From Pontederia crassipes (taxonomy: Eukaryota; Streptophyta; Magnoliopsida; Commelinales; Pontederiaceae): a stretch of DNA of 64,000 nucleotides. The position numbers and the translations under genes are program-made. This document shows positions 12,645-25,211 of the stretch, in pieces. Every line of letters begins with the position of its first letter. Position 1 is the stretch's first letter. The notes beneath the pieces are model-generated. The model had not been told where the DNA came from and did no database searches. It saw only the letters and a program-made list of their open reading frames with translations. The DNA lies in assembly GCA_030549335.1 (NCBI GenBank), contig CM060194.1, positions 31,268,171 through 31,332,170 of the forward strand, in the 5' to 3' direction.

Positions 12645-12799
12645 CTGGTATTAAAAGCGCGGGATCTTGTGGGCTCGACGCTGGTACCTTCCAATGCGTG
12701 CGCGACGCGTGGCGCTCTCGTCCTTATTACATCATCCGCCCTTTTCTTACAGCTCGATTTTGGACTACCGACAAAGGGAAGAAATGCCATCTGAGATTT

Positions 12800-15700
12800 C
12801 GCATCTTCTCCATTTTATTATTATATGTAAAATAAAATTACAACTTTTTTCCGGCACGAATAAAAAGTAAAGTTTCTATTTAGTTAGACATTTTAATTAA
12901 TGGCTTAACAAAATACTATGTTCATGAATATACTTGATTAGCTTTATACAACTAGATTTCTATATGAGCTTTAATGGAAGAGGTGGAGTTTATTGTTTCT
13001 ATTTTCAAAAGTTATAAACGCAAACCTTTTACTTTAAGTTAAAAATGGAAATTAAAAAGAAAAAATATGATATCCCTAATTACCCATTCCAATATTCCAT
13101 TCTCCTTAAATACATTTAGGGATGGGGTGGGATATCGCGGTGAGTGATGGGTTGGTGAATTATGGTGTGTCCTTAGAAAGTTTATGTTTGGATAATAAAT
13201 TATATAAAATATGGGGTGAGGTAACGAATGTTTTATTTATAAAAAAGTCATTTTTACCCTCCATTATATATTTAAAGTATTTATAATCGTCAATTATGAA
13301 TGAGCATGGATCGGGATGACTTGGCCGCTCTTGCCTGCAACGGTTCGAATTTTTCGAATTTTTTTCAACCCGATGGATAATTAGGTTAGGACGAGGTCTC
13401 ATTTCTTTAGATAATTTTACGTCTCGACTCAGTTGAATACTAAGATGTGAAAAATGATGATACGGGGATGGAAGTTTTATTTACTAAAAGTCATTTTTAC
13501 TTTTTAAAATAAAAAATGATAGATAAATATGTATTCACATTAGAAAAAGATAATATATCAACGAATCATTGAGAGAGAGAACAAAAAAAGGAAGGAAGTT
13601 AATTTAGCCTAAAATAATCTATTCTTCCTCATTCTATCAATTTGGTGGAATGAAAAAATATGATATTTGAATGGCTTAACTATTCCATCACATCCCTCTT
13701 AACTTAAATAAAAAATATAACAAAACATAGTTTAACTAATTTCATTCCCGCATATCTCACCCCACCTTTTTATATCCCTCAATTCAAATAGACTCAGTTT
13801 CTCTCTTTCGTCTTTATCTCATATTTTAAATAATTAATTTATTTTCTTTGTATGATTTTTATTATAATTTTTGCATGAGAGAAATTATGCATCGCGAAAA
13901 AATTTAAGAAATTTAAGGCAACACTGCATTTTATTAGATGAAAAAATCAGAAGAGAATTACAAAATCAAATTTCTTTCTGTTTGCCCTAAGGAGTTTACA
14001 TAGACACTCTCTTTTACAAACAATAGAAGTCTGCTGAAACACATTTTCTAGCATCTGATGAAAAAGGGAGACCATATAAAATTACAATTGGTCCATATTC
14101 CAAATATTATCAACAATTTTTATATCGAAAAATCCTAGGTAACTTGCGTTCTCCATGTTTTAAATGAAATTTATATATAATGATGAATTTCAGAAGGTTA
14201 AATAAAAATTACACACGTATTTTAGTTTTAAAAACTATTTGTACTATCATTTTAAAAAGATTTTAAGTGAATTAATTAATTAATTAATTCTATTTGATTT
14301 TTTGTCTTCTTTAAATTCTTAACTATTTTCTATAAATTATTGACTACTTGGTGACAACTTTCCTCGTGCATGTTACCTTATTATTTACTGTTATATATTT
14401 TCTTAAAAAACATAACACTGAAAGAAATATTAATAATTTAATTCATAGAATGAGTTCTATCGTACGTACTTGCATATAACAATGGAAGTAAATGACAAAC
14501 TACCGTTATTCTACTTTCTTTTTTAAATAATTTTTTTATTTTTTTTATTTTAAAAATTTTTAAGCAGAAACTTAAAATTGAATTATGTGCTAACGCATAA
14601 TATAACATCTAAAATCTCTTAGAAAATAAATAAATACTCACTGTGTTCCCCTTGGTCTTCTCTTTTATCTTCTTATTTAAGTTTAGTTTTGACTCTAATC
14701 TTAGATATTAATTTTATTGGCTACTAATTTTTCATAGAAGAACATGTGGTGTGTCATCATGAGTTTGATTACGACTCCTAATCTTAATTCCCGACAACAT
14801 TAGCTACTTATACTTAAGCTTTTTTTTAAAAAATCATAAAAAATAACACGTGATGTGGCATCACCTTTATAATTATATTGTCTTGATTTTTAACTATATA
14901 AATTACTAATTCCTCTTAACTTTTTATACAAAGAAAATATAAGACAGAGCGACACTTGTCGACTTCCCGTACGTGCATTTATCTCGTATTTATATCTCTG
15001 CTTTTCGGACATGCTAAAATTCAGCAAAAAAAAGTATCATCTTTTAAGATTATTGATAAGGATTTTTTTTCTTTGATCTGAACTAAACTTTTTTTTGCAT
15101 CTATCTATAATTTTCATATTTTTCACAAACCTCTCTTAAATTATATCATTTTTCACTTAGCTCCGTCAATTAACCTCTATTAATTTTTTTCGTCAATTTT
15201 ATTATTTTAATTTATAAAATAATCAAATTAGTCTCGCACAATTCATAGTTCATAGCGTTGCAACTATCTATAACCTTGAATGATAGTTTTTTTTAACTTT
15301 TTATACTAAAATAGAATGTTAATATTTTTTTGGCGGAGTGACACGCATTCATATAATAACTAAAATAACGTTTAATATGTTTATTGTGATATCTAATATA
15401 TTGTGGTAAACCTTTTAATTATATGTTTTCTTTGGTGCATATTTATGTGGTTTTCGTGTTGTTAAAATATACAAGAGTTTGATATTTAATCCTTGCATCC
15501 GTAGTGGGCCACACGAAATAAATAATTGAGAGCATTTAATGTCGCGTGTATTGCATCAATAGCATTCAAAATATATAAAATTCGCGATTTAACAATTAGA
15601 TACAGTAAAAGATAATGGATGAAGTGTTCCACGATTTTAGAAAAAAAAAGAGCAGAATTATTTGTTTGTTTTTCTACAATTCAAATGTTTGCATATGTAT

Positions 15701-16042
15701 AGAATAATGCTGAATAAATAATAACTACAAATAATGTTTTGAGTGATTATTATATCTGTAATTTTTATAAATTTTATTTGAAAATTGATTATATTTAACA
15801 TTTGAAATAATTTTACTTTATAATTATTAGTAGAAGACGAAAGGAAATATTCTAGAAATACTAAATTCGTTTATGTTGGAAGTCAATTATTTTCTAGCGA
15901 ATTTAAAAGGGTGTCGTTGTTAATAGATTGAAGATAAAAGATTAATAACCAATAATAGTTATTTTATAGATTCCAAAGGTCACTGTAAAAAAAGCGAAGA
16001 CAAAGAGTCATTGACGATAATTAATTAAGATATCATTAATTA
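12800..16042. other. AT-rich intergenic DNA, no gene
   Basis: Very AT-rich with many T- and A-runs. Segments near 13110-13150 (GGGATGGGGTGGGATAT) and 13760-13790 (ATCTCACCCCACC) are loosely inverted copies, which suggests an old MITE across about 13080-13800. No open frame looks like a protein. A recurring phrase, 'gtggtgtgtcatca / gtgatgtggcatca' (about 14747 and 14851), hints at another small repeat. Confidence 0.5.
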
Positions 16043-16062
16043 GGGCTGTTTTTTAACAGCCC
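16043..16062. repeat. Perfect 8-bp hairpin GGGCTGTT-tttt-AACAGCCC
   Basis: A perfect stem of 8 bp with a 4-T loop in AT-rich DNA, preceded by TTAATTAAGATATCATTAATTA. It may be the end of a MITE. It has no associated gene. Confidence 0.6.
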
Positions 16063-16504
16063 ATTGAACTCTAAAAAAATTTTCACACTAAAAGAATATA
16101 AAAAGAAATGTCTATAGATATAATGCAAAAAAAAAAGAGCACATTTACAAGATTAATGATTATATATGATGCAATTAGTGATCTTAATGTAAAACGGATC
16201 TGATTTTATCTAAAGAAATGTCGGATCTAAATTCAAATCTTAAGATATGTATGCATCTAATGCAAGAATTAAAAAAAAATTAAAAGTGAATAAAAAGACA
16301 ACATATCATGTGATACATTGATATTATCCTGCGAGTTTACATGTATAAATATCTCTCATCAGCTCTAGCACTTCTTTGCACGTAAACTAACGTTACACAA
16401 AATTTAATACAATATGAACTTTTTTGAGGTCCAATACTATATATGCATTAATTTTAATTTTTACTTTAAATAAATATTATATTATGTTTCATAATACATA
16501 AGGA

Positions 16505-16965
16505 GAACATGATGATCCGAAAGTTGTTCGGATCCATGATCGGATCGGGCTCGGTAGTGATTTGGTCGGGTACATGTTGGAAAATCCTAACCTGACACCA
16601 CTCAATTCGATCCGATGACCCGATCTTTTTATATATATTATTATTAATTTTTTGTTTTTCATTTAAATTTAAGCTTATATTTGGTTGAAAACTTTTATAA
16701 AAATTAAAATAAATTATTTTAATTATGAAAATAATATTTAGATGTCCCAGGAAATTATCTTTATGTTTTAAAATAAATATTAAAAATATTTTTATATTAA
16801 AGAAATATAAAAATAGTGAGTATTTTTTTTAAAAAATTAATGATTGAGTAACATGACCATCCGACCCGATCCAAATCGGATCGAGTTGGGTCGGATTTCT
16901 CCCCAAGTTGACAGCGACTTTTGGTCGAGTCGAATCAAATTTGTTCGTGAGTCGGGTTGCCCCTA
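16505..16965. repeat. GATCCG/CGGATC-rich dispersed repeat, copy A
   Basis: Two blocks dense in CGGATC, GATCGG, GACCCGATC and GGTCGGG (16515-16630 and 16855-16965) bracket an AT-rich centre. The same vocabulary appears at 44340-44520, 45170-45240 and, more loosely, 46350-46400 and 54694-55925. This fits a dispersed non-autonomous DNA-transposon family with GATCCG-type subterminal repeats. The superfamily is unassigned because I could not fix TIRs or a target duplication. Confidence 0.5.
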
Positions 16966-17780
16966 ATAATACATACCTCATTTAAAATGTTGTGAACATT
17001 TTAATGAATGTCGGATGTAGTTTTAGACATTTGAAAAGAGATATAATGTTCTAAAATTGTAGTTTCAGACATATATATTATGATCTGTGATCCGATAATA
17101 TGATCCTGGATCTCATTAATCCCTAACGATGCTGATACATTGCTGGTATTATATACAATTAAAAAATCCATCTGAATACACAAATTCGATTAATTATAAG
17201 ATTATACCCAAATTTCTTTTTCATATATTCCTGGGCTTCGCTTTGTATGCAGTAGAAAATTAAGATTAAAACAATGACTTGCTTGACACAATGTTTCATT
17301 AATTAAAGAACCAATTATCAAATTAGCTATTATATGTCAGGTGCACAATTGTGGATTTAGAGCGAAGAAAGCTGGTGTACAGTTATTCTTTCGCTAATAT
17401 ATTCCTCATTTTTTTTATATAAAAATTTGTAGGTTAATCATCCTTAAAAATCCTATTAGTTGCTGACGTAACAGTGTCATAATCTTGGTGACAACGTAAA
17501 AAGTTGATTCTCTGACGTTCGAAATTACTTAACCAGCTGGTACACCAAAAAAAAAGAAAAGAAAAGAAAAGAAAACAAATACATTTCAAAAGGAAAAAAA
17601 GAAAGAGATATTTTAGAATTAAAATTGAGATTATTACCTTCTGTCGACACGAGTCGGGATGCTAATCATTTATTTCAATTTTTTTATGAAAAAAAAAGAA
17701 AGACCAAAGAAGACTTTGGAAGGAAGGCATGCATGAATGGGATGATGATGATGATGATGCAGGGTATTAGAAGTTTTGCT
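16966..17780. other. AT-rich intergenic DNA with simple repeats
   Basis: Holds a short (GAAAA)n run at about 17555-17573 and a (GAT)n run at about 17739-17759. No gene is seen. Confidence 0.6.
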
Positions 17781-18060
17781 ACATGTGATTGATTCCGAAT
17801 TGTAATGGACCATATTATATGTATATGCTATGCATCATTTCCAAAGGGAGTTTTGCATGCATGGAGCCATACATCTGCTCACCTTGTGCTCCATCCGCCA
17901 CCCAGAGATGGCTCACATGGTCGGTGCCGGCGGGGCGGGGGGCAGGCCGTGGAGCACAAGGCTGGCCACCGGTGGGGTGGGGGACTGATGGCCACCTACG
18001 CCATTTTTGCTTATTCCCGTCTCTCCTGCAGCTCTCGCCAATCAATTCATTTCAACGTAT
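17781..18060. other. GC-rich island with a 12-bp inverted repeat
   Basis: A sharp compositional island in AT-rich DNA. CCTTGTGCTCCA (17882-17893) is perfectly complementary to TGGAGCACAAGG (17950-17961), with a 56-nt GC-rich loop. Open frames cross it on both strands (17789-18130, 17805-18173, 17815-18045) but none resembles a known protein. Upstream is an AT-rich stretch with TATATGTATATG and a GCATGCATGG element. It may be a fragment of a gene, an RNA gene or a transposon interior; I cannot decide. Confidence 0.35.
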
Positions 18061-19489
18061 CATTTTTCATGTGCTACTACTTATTAATCGACTTTTTTTT
18101 CCAAGGTCAAGTGTGCATGAATATTATTGATAACTTTAGTCTCTTTCATCTTTTTTTTTTCTTTTTTAAATAGAGCTTTATTAGTTCCAAAAATTTGAAT
18201 TGAAAGATCATCCTAATATTTAACGAGTTTACGCATTTGCTACTAATATATGAACTTATTTTAACGTCCCCCTAAATTATGCTGCGATTTTTACTTTAAT
18301 TCATCCATCGTATTTTATTAACTTTTCAATTATTAAATGACTAAAAAGTCCTCTGCATTGTTTTCCTAGGCATTCTAATATTACCTCTTGCTTACTTGCA
18401 TCTACATGTAGGCACGAGATAAATATAACATATCAGATATATGCACACAATCCATATTTAATATTTTTCATGATTATATAATTTCTGCTGGTGAGAAGTA
18501 AACTTGTGATCCTAAAATATCGCGTTATTCCTTAAATATAACTAATGCAGAGTGGAATAAGAATATATCGGTCAAACTTTAAAAACTACAAAATCATCTA
18601 AAAAATCGTAAAATTACTATCTTTATTCTCAACCAAGGAATATACATATTCCTCCAAAACTAAAGAATACGTAAATTTTCATTATTTTCAATTTTTAAAT
18701 TATATTTATTTTTTAACTTTAATAATATATTATTATAGTAATATATTTTTTATTATTGTTATTATATTAAACATCAACTCTCTATACTAAATTTTTTCAT
18801 TATAAAATATTATATTTTAAAATATATTCTCTTCAAACCAAACAATAGTTGGAGTAGGAAAAACTTCATTTTTTTCGAGAATACTATATTACATGATTTT
18901 ATTCTCTAACTAAACGGTCAAGTAATCCACTTAGTCATATCTTTGCTTCCATATTTATAATTTTTTATTAGCAAGCAATTCTACTACCTATAACAAAAAA
19001 AAAACCGGTTATAGTAATCGGAGAAAGAAAACTATTAGACTTAAAAAGAGGCTACATAAGGTTAACTTAAAATATTAGAATTAATTCTTCCCATAAAAAC
19101 CTCAGAAGCGATTACTCATTAAACTTAAATTCATTAATAGTTATCTTAATCCTCCTCTTTTTTTAGTTATCTTCTCGTGCTGCTGTGAGAAAGTTGTTGC
19201 TCTTTTAAGCCATGTTTGGTAAAGGGATAAGAAATTCTAAAACAAATTTTATTTATTCTCATTATATTCCTATGATGAGAATACATATGTTTTAAAGTGG
19301 GGCAAGAACAATTTATTCTTTATTTTTTTTATTATGCCATGATTAATATTTGAAACAATGAGAACAAGATCTTATTCTTAAAATTTATTTTTTTTAATAA
19401 AAAAGGTCTTTAAGAAACTCAATGTTCCAAAAGATTTACATATGATACTTGAATGTGTATATTCGATGCATCCTATTAGTACTCTATGA
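18061..19489. other. AT-rich intergenic DNA with MITE-like fragments
   Basis: Phrases typical of small inverted-repeat elements occur (AATAAGAATATAT near 18557; TTCTCTAACTAAACGGTCAAG near 18903; CATGTTTGGTAAAGGGATAAG near 19213), but I could not pair clean ends. No genes. Confidence 0.45.
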
Positions 19490-20103
19490 GCTCGTTTGAC
19501 GAACCAGGTGGAACCAAAGGGCCAATTCTATCTAGTTCTCCAAACAAGCAACTGCAAGTCACATTAAATGCAGCAGAACCGGGGTCACGTGACCCTTCGG
19601 CCCAGCTAGTTCTATACTTTTATGAAGTTCCTTTTTTTTATCACGAAGTGACCTTTTTTTTTTAAATTTTGCAAACTCTTTTTTTTCTTTTAGTTTTTTC
19701 TTTTTTACCTATCTTATATATAATAATTTATTTATTATATGTAAAATATTAATAATAAAGGATTAATATAATATTATTTATTATATATTATTCATTATAA
19801 AATTTTAATATTTCATTAAATATAACTTATTAAAAATTGATTTTTTATAGTTGAATAATATATTTTAACATATTTTAATATATATTATATATTTTATTTC
19901 TTTAATAATTTTATAATTATATTTATAATATATATTTTAATTCCATCATCCACTAAAATTAACTCATCATATTTATTTTTTCCTATGACGTTAATTACCT
20001 TATTCCTAATCATCAAATTTTACTCTATTCAAACACACCCCGAATATTTATCAACTCAAACTATTTATAAAACTTAGTAGAACTCTCGCCAAACGACCCC
20101 TAT
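19490..20103. mobile_element. Probable non-autonomous DNA transposon (about 0.6 kb)
   Basis: The left end reads GAGCTCGTTTGACGAACCAG (19489-19508). The right end, reverse-complemented, reads AGGGGTCGTTTGGCGAGAGT (20102-20083). They share a CTCGTTTG/GTCGTTTGGCGA core, the style of PIF/Harbinger- or hAT-type ends. The interior is AT-rich and non-coding. A clean target duplication was not found, so the borders are approximate. Confidence 0.45.
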
Positions 20104-20375
20104 AGATATAGATGTTAATTTTAAGGAATCCTTATATCCACTCCTCTAACTTACTCCCAGAGATCATTTATGGATGAAATTGCCCTTTATATCATCAAGT
20201 AAAGTGAGATGTGATGGTAGTCAAGCTAGCCACACCATAACAACAACACTTTTAAAATATTTAATTATTCAAGAATATATAATTATTTTTAAGATCAAAC
20301 AAGATAGTTAACTAATTCATTATTTTTAAGATCAAATAAGATAATTAATGGATCTTATCATATAGAAAAGTTAGA

Positions 20376-20410
20376 ACCATCTATGGTACTATTATGAATA
20401 GAAATTTGAA

Positions 20411-20456
<46 letters not shown>

Positions 20457-20505
20457 GATATTATATGTACTTCAAATTCTTATTCACAATGGTAACATAT
20501 AGAAA
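20376..20505. repeat. Inverted repeat with a TA microsatellite at its centre
   Basis: Left arm TATGGTACTATTATGAATAG...ATTTGAAGTA mirrors the right arm, whose complement reads ATGTTACCATTGTGAATAAG...ATTTGAAGTA, about 38 bp with few mismatches. Between them lies an uninterrupted (TA)n tract of about 40 bp (20412-20453). This looks like a foldback MITE whose centre has expanded as a microsatellite. Confidence 0.75.
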
Positions 20506-22464
20506 ATAAAATATTTTTATATGAATATAATATTATTAAGAATAATAATTATAATAAACAATTTTTAGCTTCAAAACCCCCATGTTTTATTTTTGAAATA
20601 AAAATATAATCATCCAACTATAATAGTAATAAATATTGTTCTCATATACGCTACTATAGTATCTAATATCATTGAAAAAAATAAGATCTTGTAAAAGCTA
20701 GAAATTAAATCCAAAATTTATCAATGAAAAATCTAATGGTTCATATTTTTTATAATTTATACTATCTCGTTGCAAAATATATGCGGCAATGTTCACATTT
20801 TAATTTTTATGCAAAACATATTTTACTCAGTGTTTTACCAAAATACAAATTATTATAAGCCTACAGAAGATAAACATATCTGCTAAAGAAGAAATGTCAG
20901 TACCAATTAATCATAGCTTTAATACATTAAATGAAGAAATTCAGAATTAGAAAAATAACATTATATGTTATATATATGATATTTGTTTATTTTCATTGAT
21001 ACCTCTCAATTTTGTACTAAATTATTTTCGTCAATTTTGAAGTCCGTTTATTATCTTATTTAATTTAAAAAATAATTAAATATTTTTTGAACAATTAAAT
21101 ATTTTAAGGAGTGCATGTCATGAGTGTTGTTATGGTGTGGGTGACGTGATCAAACATCCCAAAATTTAGTCCAGAACTCAATTCTGGGAGTGGCAGTAAA
21201 GGGCAGACGAGTGGCAATAAGGCTCCCTAATTTTAATATGATTTTTATTACCCATATTAGTTCAAATCGATGAACCTCCCCTTAAAGTACTAGATGATGT
21301 TAATTTGCTAACATATTGAACATTACATTAAACACATTTCAAATGTTATACATGATTCCACTAATTTGTAAAATGTTAAAAATTTTAAAGATCCTTTAAT
21401 AATAGTTTTATGACCAAATGAGTTCATGATCAAGAAATCGTATTTCACGATTGTGATATGTCGCACCGAAGGTTGTGAAAAAGTGTTCATAATTGTGAGT
21501 GAATGGTTTGCAAGACGACTTAGCGAGTTTACAATCATGAAATGATGCTTATGAACGTGACGAGCATGAATTGTTTTTCACGATTGCGAGAGAAAGTTGG
21601 GAAGAATATATTAAATCAAATAGCCCTTTCCTAATATTTTCAAGACAACAAACTTAATTATAGGCAATAATATTACTAAATTTAGTTTAGTAATTTATAA
21701 GACACATCATTGGAAGACCGGTCGAAAGAGCAAATGGTACATATTTTTTTTTTTAATTTATTAACATCCAATATGATAAAACATCAATGGTATATATCCG
21801 GTTCAGCCGTTGGATCCATTCGGTTCACTATCAAAAAGTTTTAGAGGCCCGATTCATCTTCTCTCTACTCATGCTAGACACTACACATTGCCGACATGGT
21901 GTAAATGTTGTAGGGAAGTGGGAGATAAAGAAACTCAATGTGAGAGGGAAGAGGTCATCTGGATCATGACGTCCACATTTTCCGACAGCGATTGGGGAGA
22001 GAATGAATTTGATCCCTCATCTTCGATGGCCTACACAGAGAGAAGCAGTGCTCAAAGGCGTCTTGTGGGGAGAGAGGGGTAGGCAAATAGGAGAGAGGGA
22101 GATGGGATGATGGCATTCTGTGTGGAGGACGCTAGTGGCCAGGAGGGAGGACGCTAGTGGCAAGGAGAGAGGGAGAGGAAAGTAGCATATTGCGCGGGAA
22201 GGAGGAGGGTCGAGGACATCACACGAAGAAAAGAGAGGTCGGCGATATTCCAAGGAAGGAGAGAGAGAGTCCATCACTATTTCGCATGGGGAAAGAGAGA
22301 GGAGAGGCAAACATCATCACACTTGCTTCTTGGAAATGGCGAAGATCAGGAGAACGATACGAGGGAGGATGGTTGTCTTGGGCGTTTTCTATATTTGAAC
22401 TTGATTTTACTTGTTGAATCAATAATTAGACCACATTTTCATGGATGATTAAATCTCAATCATC
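20506..22464. other. AT-rich intergenic DNA, with a purine-rich island at 21960-22420
   Basis: 20506-21950 shows nothing specific. 21960-22420 is purine-rich (GAGAGAGGGAGA runs; GGACGCTAGTGGC repeated at 22127 and 22150). Its overlapping frames encode only Glu/Arg/Gly/Ser-rich strings. I do not recognise a gene. Confidence 0.45.
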
Positions 22465-22469
22465 ATAAT

Positions 22470-23148
22470 TGATATGAATCGGGAAACACATACAATTGCA
22501 GTCGTCAATAGAAGAATGCTCTAGCAAAGTTAGATAATCAAGATAATGATGTGGATCTCAGACATAAGAAAATTGAAGATAATCAATAATGTTTGAAATT
22601 TATAATTGATCCATTACAAGATCGAGTTAGATCAGATCCAACTTCTTAACGGATTATAAATTGGGCCGCATGAAGAGTCAGCATAACTTGGACCAAATAA
22701 ATCATGATTTAACTATATTTATTTGAAATTTTCGGATTTAATTATATAAGGAAATTCTGTTGAGAGTTGCAATAGGAATTCATTTAGTTATTTTTGGAAA
22801 CTAATTTCCTTGCTTGTAGGCTAAGTTAGGCCTTTTTCTTCCACCCCCAAATTCAAGTTCTAGAGCCTATAAATTATTGTTAATCAGACATCTTTGAATT
22901 TATGAAAATTATGGCTTAATTGCTTTGCTGTTTGGGAACTCCTGCAACCCGTTCTTTGGGAACTTCCGCCGTTAATTATAAGATTGGCTATCTTGTGATT
23001 AAATTCATCTATTTATAATATCGATTGCTTGGTTCATTATAATCTTGAGGTTGATATTCCGCTGCCTTAAAAATTCGTTTGATATCATTTCTTTGATTAT
23101 CATATATTGTTCCGGTCGCTCAAGGCATTATTCTTGAGTATCGTATCG
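22470..23148 (+). repeat. 5' LTR of the element at 22470-27380
   Basis: Starts TGATATGAATCGG and matches 26692-27380 along its whole length with scattered substitutions and small indels. The last bases read GTATCG where the 3' LTR has ATATCA, so its terminal CA has mutated. Confidence 0.92.
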
Positions 23149-24047
23149 GTTGATATCAGAGCCACATTTTCGATTCGGTTTTCTAGTTATCTTTTCTTAT
23201 TTTGTTGCTCCCCTATTTCAGTTTCTGAAAAAAAATAACACAAAAAAAATCTGATTTGTTTGTTCTTCAAATCCTAATCATCTTTCTTATTTGCTTTCTT
23301 TTGTTCTTTGTACCCTAGCTGTCATCCTTGCATTCTTCAAATTCTGCTACATTTTTAAAAAAAAACCACAAAAATTCTGATAACTTGTTCTTGAAGCCCT
23401 AGCCGTTATCCCTCTCTCTTTTTCAAAGTCTGCTGCATTTCAGAAAAAAAATTCGAAAATAGAAAAAAAAAAGAAAGTGTAAGAAAGGAGAAGGGAAGAA
23501 CAAGAAAGAAAATATCTGAAAAAAATCGAAAATAAAAATATCTGAGAAAAAAATTGAAAGGAAAGATTTAAAAGGAAGATGAAGGAAAGAAAAGAAAAGG
23601 AAATGTTATTTCTGGAGAGAAAGAAGAAAAAAAATGAAAGGAAAGATTCAAAAGGAATAGAAAGGAAAGAAAAGAAAAGGAAAACTTATTTCTGAAGAGA
23701 AAGGTGCACAAGAAATTATGTTGTGCTTTTGAATGATTTATCTAATGAGTCAGTGGTCTTTGATTTCATCACATATCTATCTTTATTTGGCAATATTTTT
23801 TTCTGATCTCTATTCTAATTTCATCTTCAAGATTTCTTTTGATCTTGCAATCATATTGATAAATTAGATTGATTTAATGCTCATTGCCTTGTGTTGACTA
23901 ATTAATTCTCTTAGAACTTGTTGGAGGGTTCAAGAGAGAGAAAAAAAGGCTGAATGATGAGTACAATTCAGGAAAAAGCCAAATAAAGTTGAGGTAAAAT
24001 ACGAGGGTCACCACGTGAGGTATTGAGCTTGCTTTTATCATTAACAT
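23149..24047 (+). other. PBS and repetitive leader of the non-autonomous element
   Basis: After the PBS the leader has two kinds of internal duplication. A pair of units of about 120 bp (about 23250-23460) shares TTCAAATTCTGCTACATTT/TTCAAAGTCTGCTGCATTT. A purine-rich 80-bp tandem pair starts at 23555 and 23635 (TGAAAGGAAAGATT). From about 23450 to 23705 the strand is almost all A and G. Confidence 0.7.
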
Positions 24048-25211
24048 TTGTTGCAGAAATTTTTCACAATGTCAACAGGAAATGACAAAGAGCTTAATTC
24101 TAGAAAAGAAGCAATTAATCAGGCAAAAATGATGGAGGTCAGGACACAACAGTTTCATCGTCATGGACATATGACTACTGAACTGCACGATCAGGTAGAT
24201 GTGCAAATTGCACAGCTACAACAAGTTATACAACCAAACCATAGAAGAGATCGCCAAAGACACTGCGCTCTTGATGATGATGGGCAAGATGATAAAGAGA
24301 TGGAAGCGAAAGATGATAAAAGTGGGAGAAGGCATAGGAATGTTCAGATTGGAGGGAGCACACATGAACGAGAAAATATTTTCTATGCGCGTTATTGTGT
24401 TTTGGACAGAACTTGTGGATTAATTATTGATAGTGAAAGCTGCGTTAATCTTGCTAGCCATTACATGATGGAGAAGTTGGGGCTATCAACCTTAAAGCAC
24501 TCACAACCATACAAACTTCAATGGATAAACGATGGAGGATGAGTCAAAGTGACCAAACAGGTGCTTGTGTCATTTAAAATTGGAAGATTCACTGATGAAG
24601 TATTATGTGATGTTGCATCAATGCATGTTTGTCATATTCTTTTGGGGCAACCATGGCAATATGATCGATCCGTGACACATGATGATGCTACCAATCGTTA
24701 TAAATGTCACAAAGATGGGAGAAAATACACTTTAGCACCATTGCCATCTCAAGAAGCATACGAAGAGCAGGTGCAACTTAAAGGGCGTGTAGCAATCTAC
24801 AACATTGAGAGGAAAAACTTGGTTGCACAACATCACTTGAAGAAAGATGAAGATAATTGTACAGCAACTCTAAACAATTCTGAGAGTTGTGAGAAAGACA
24901 AAGATGAAAAATATGAGTGTCACAACTTGAGTGATGAAAATGATAGCCACACAACTTTTGAGTGTTTAGAAAGGTCATCTTTTAAAAATATTGAGATACA
25001 ACATTTAGATGCTGAGAGTTATGAGAATAAAAGAAGATTAGATCTTGAGTGTTTAGAAAGGCCACCTCCAGAGAGATATGAGCAAAAAAACTCGAGTGTT
25101 GAGGCAAAAGAAAGAGAGTTAAGTAATGTTTCTCTTAATATTAACCATCTTTTGTCTTTTAATTATGATTTTTCATGCAGATATGTTGGAGTGGAATACA
25201 TAAAGTTATAA
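24048..25211 (+). pseudogene. Gag/protease remnant of a Reina-like gypsy element
   Basis: Two open frames, 24048-24542 and 24549-25211, lie in the same reading frame and are separated only by a stop (TGA at 24540-24542). The first starts like a chromovirus Gag N-terminus, then jumps after an acidic/basic stretch directly to a retropepsin-like region, so the Gag core and zinc knuckle appear deleted. The protease part reads CGLIIDSESCVNLAS, YKLQWINDGG, then VTKQVLVSFKIGRF, EVLCDVASMHVCHILLGQPW and NRYKCHKDGRKYTLAPL. Related elements usually have IIDGGSC or IIDSGSC at the catalytic site; here it is IIDSESC, so the usual D-S/T/G-G triad is altered. The tail (about 24900-25200) is Glu/Ser/Lys-rich with two copies of an ECLER motif. 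Confidence 0.8.

Noticed and set aside
12137-12870. Plus-strand frames of 119-232 residues over 12137-12870
   Set aside because: They lie antisense to the first exon and promoter of the BAG gene and are explained by GC-rich exon sequence.
17815-18045. MicroRNA precursor at the 17882-17961 hairpin
   Set aside because: The stem is only 12 bp with a 56-nt GC-rich loop, and I could match none of the conserved plant miRNAs to it. Kept only as an unexplained hairpin.
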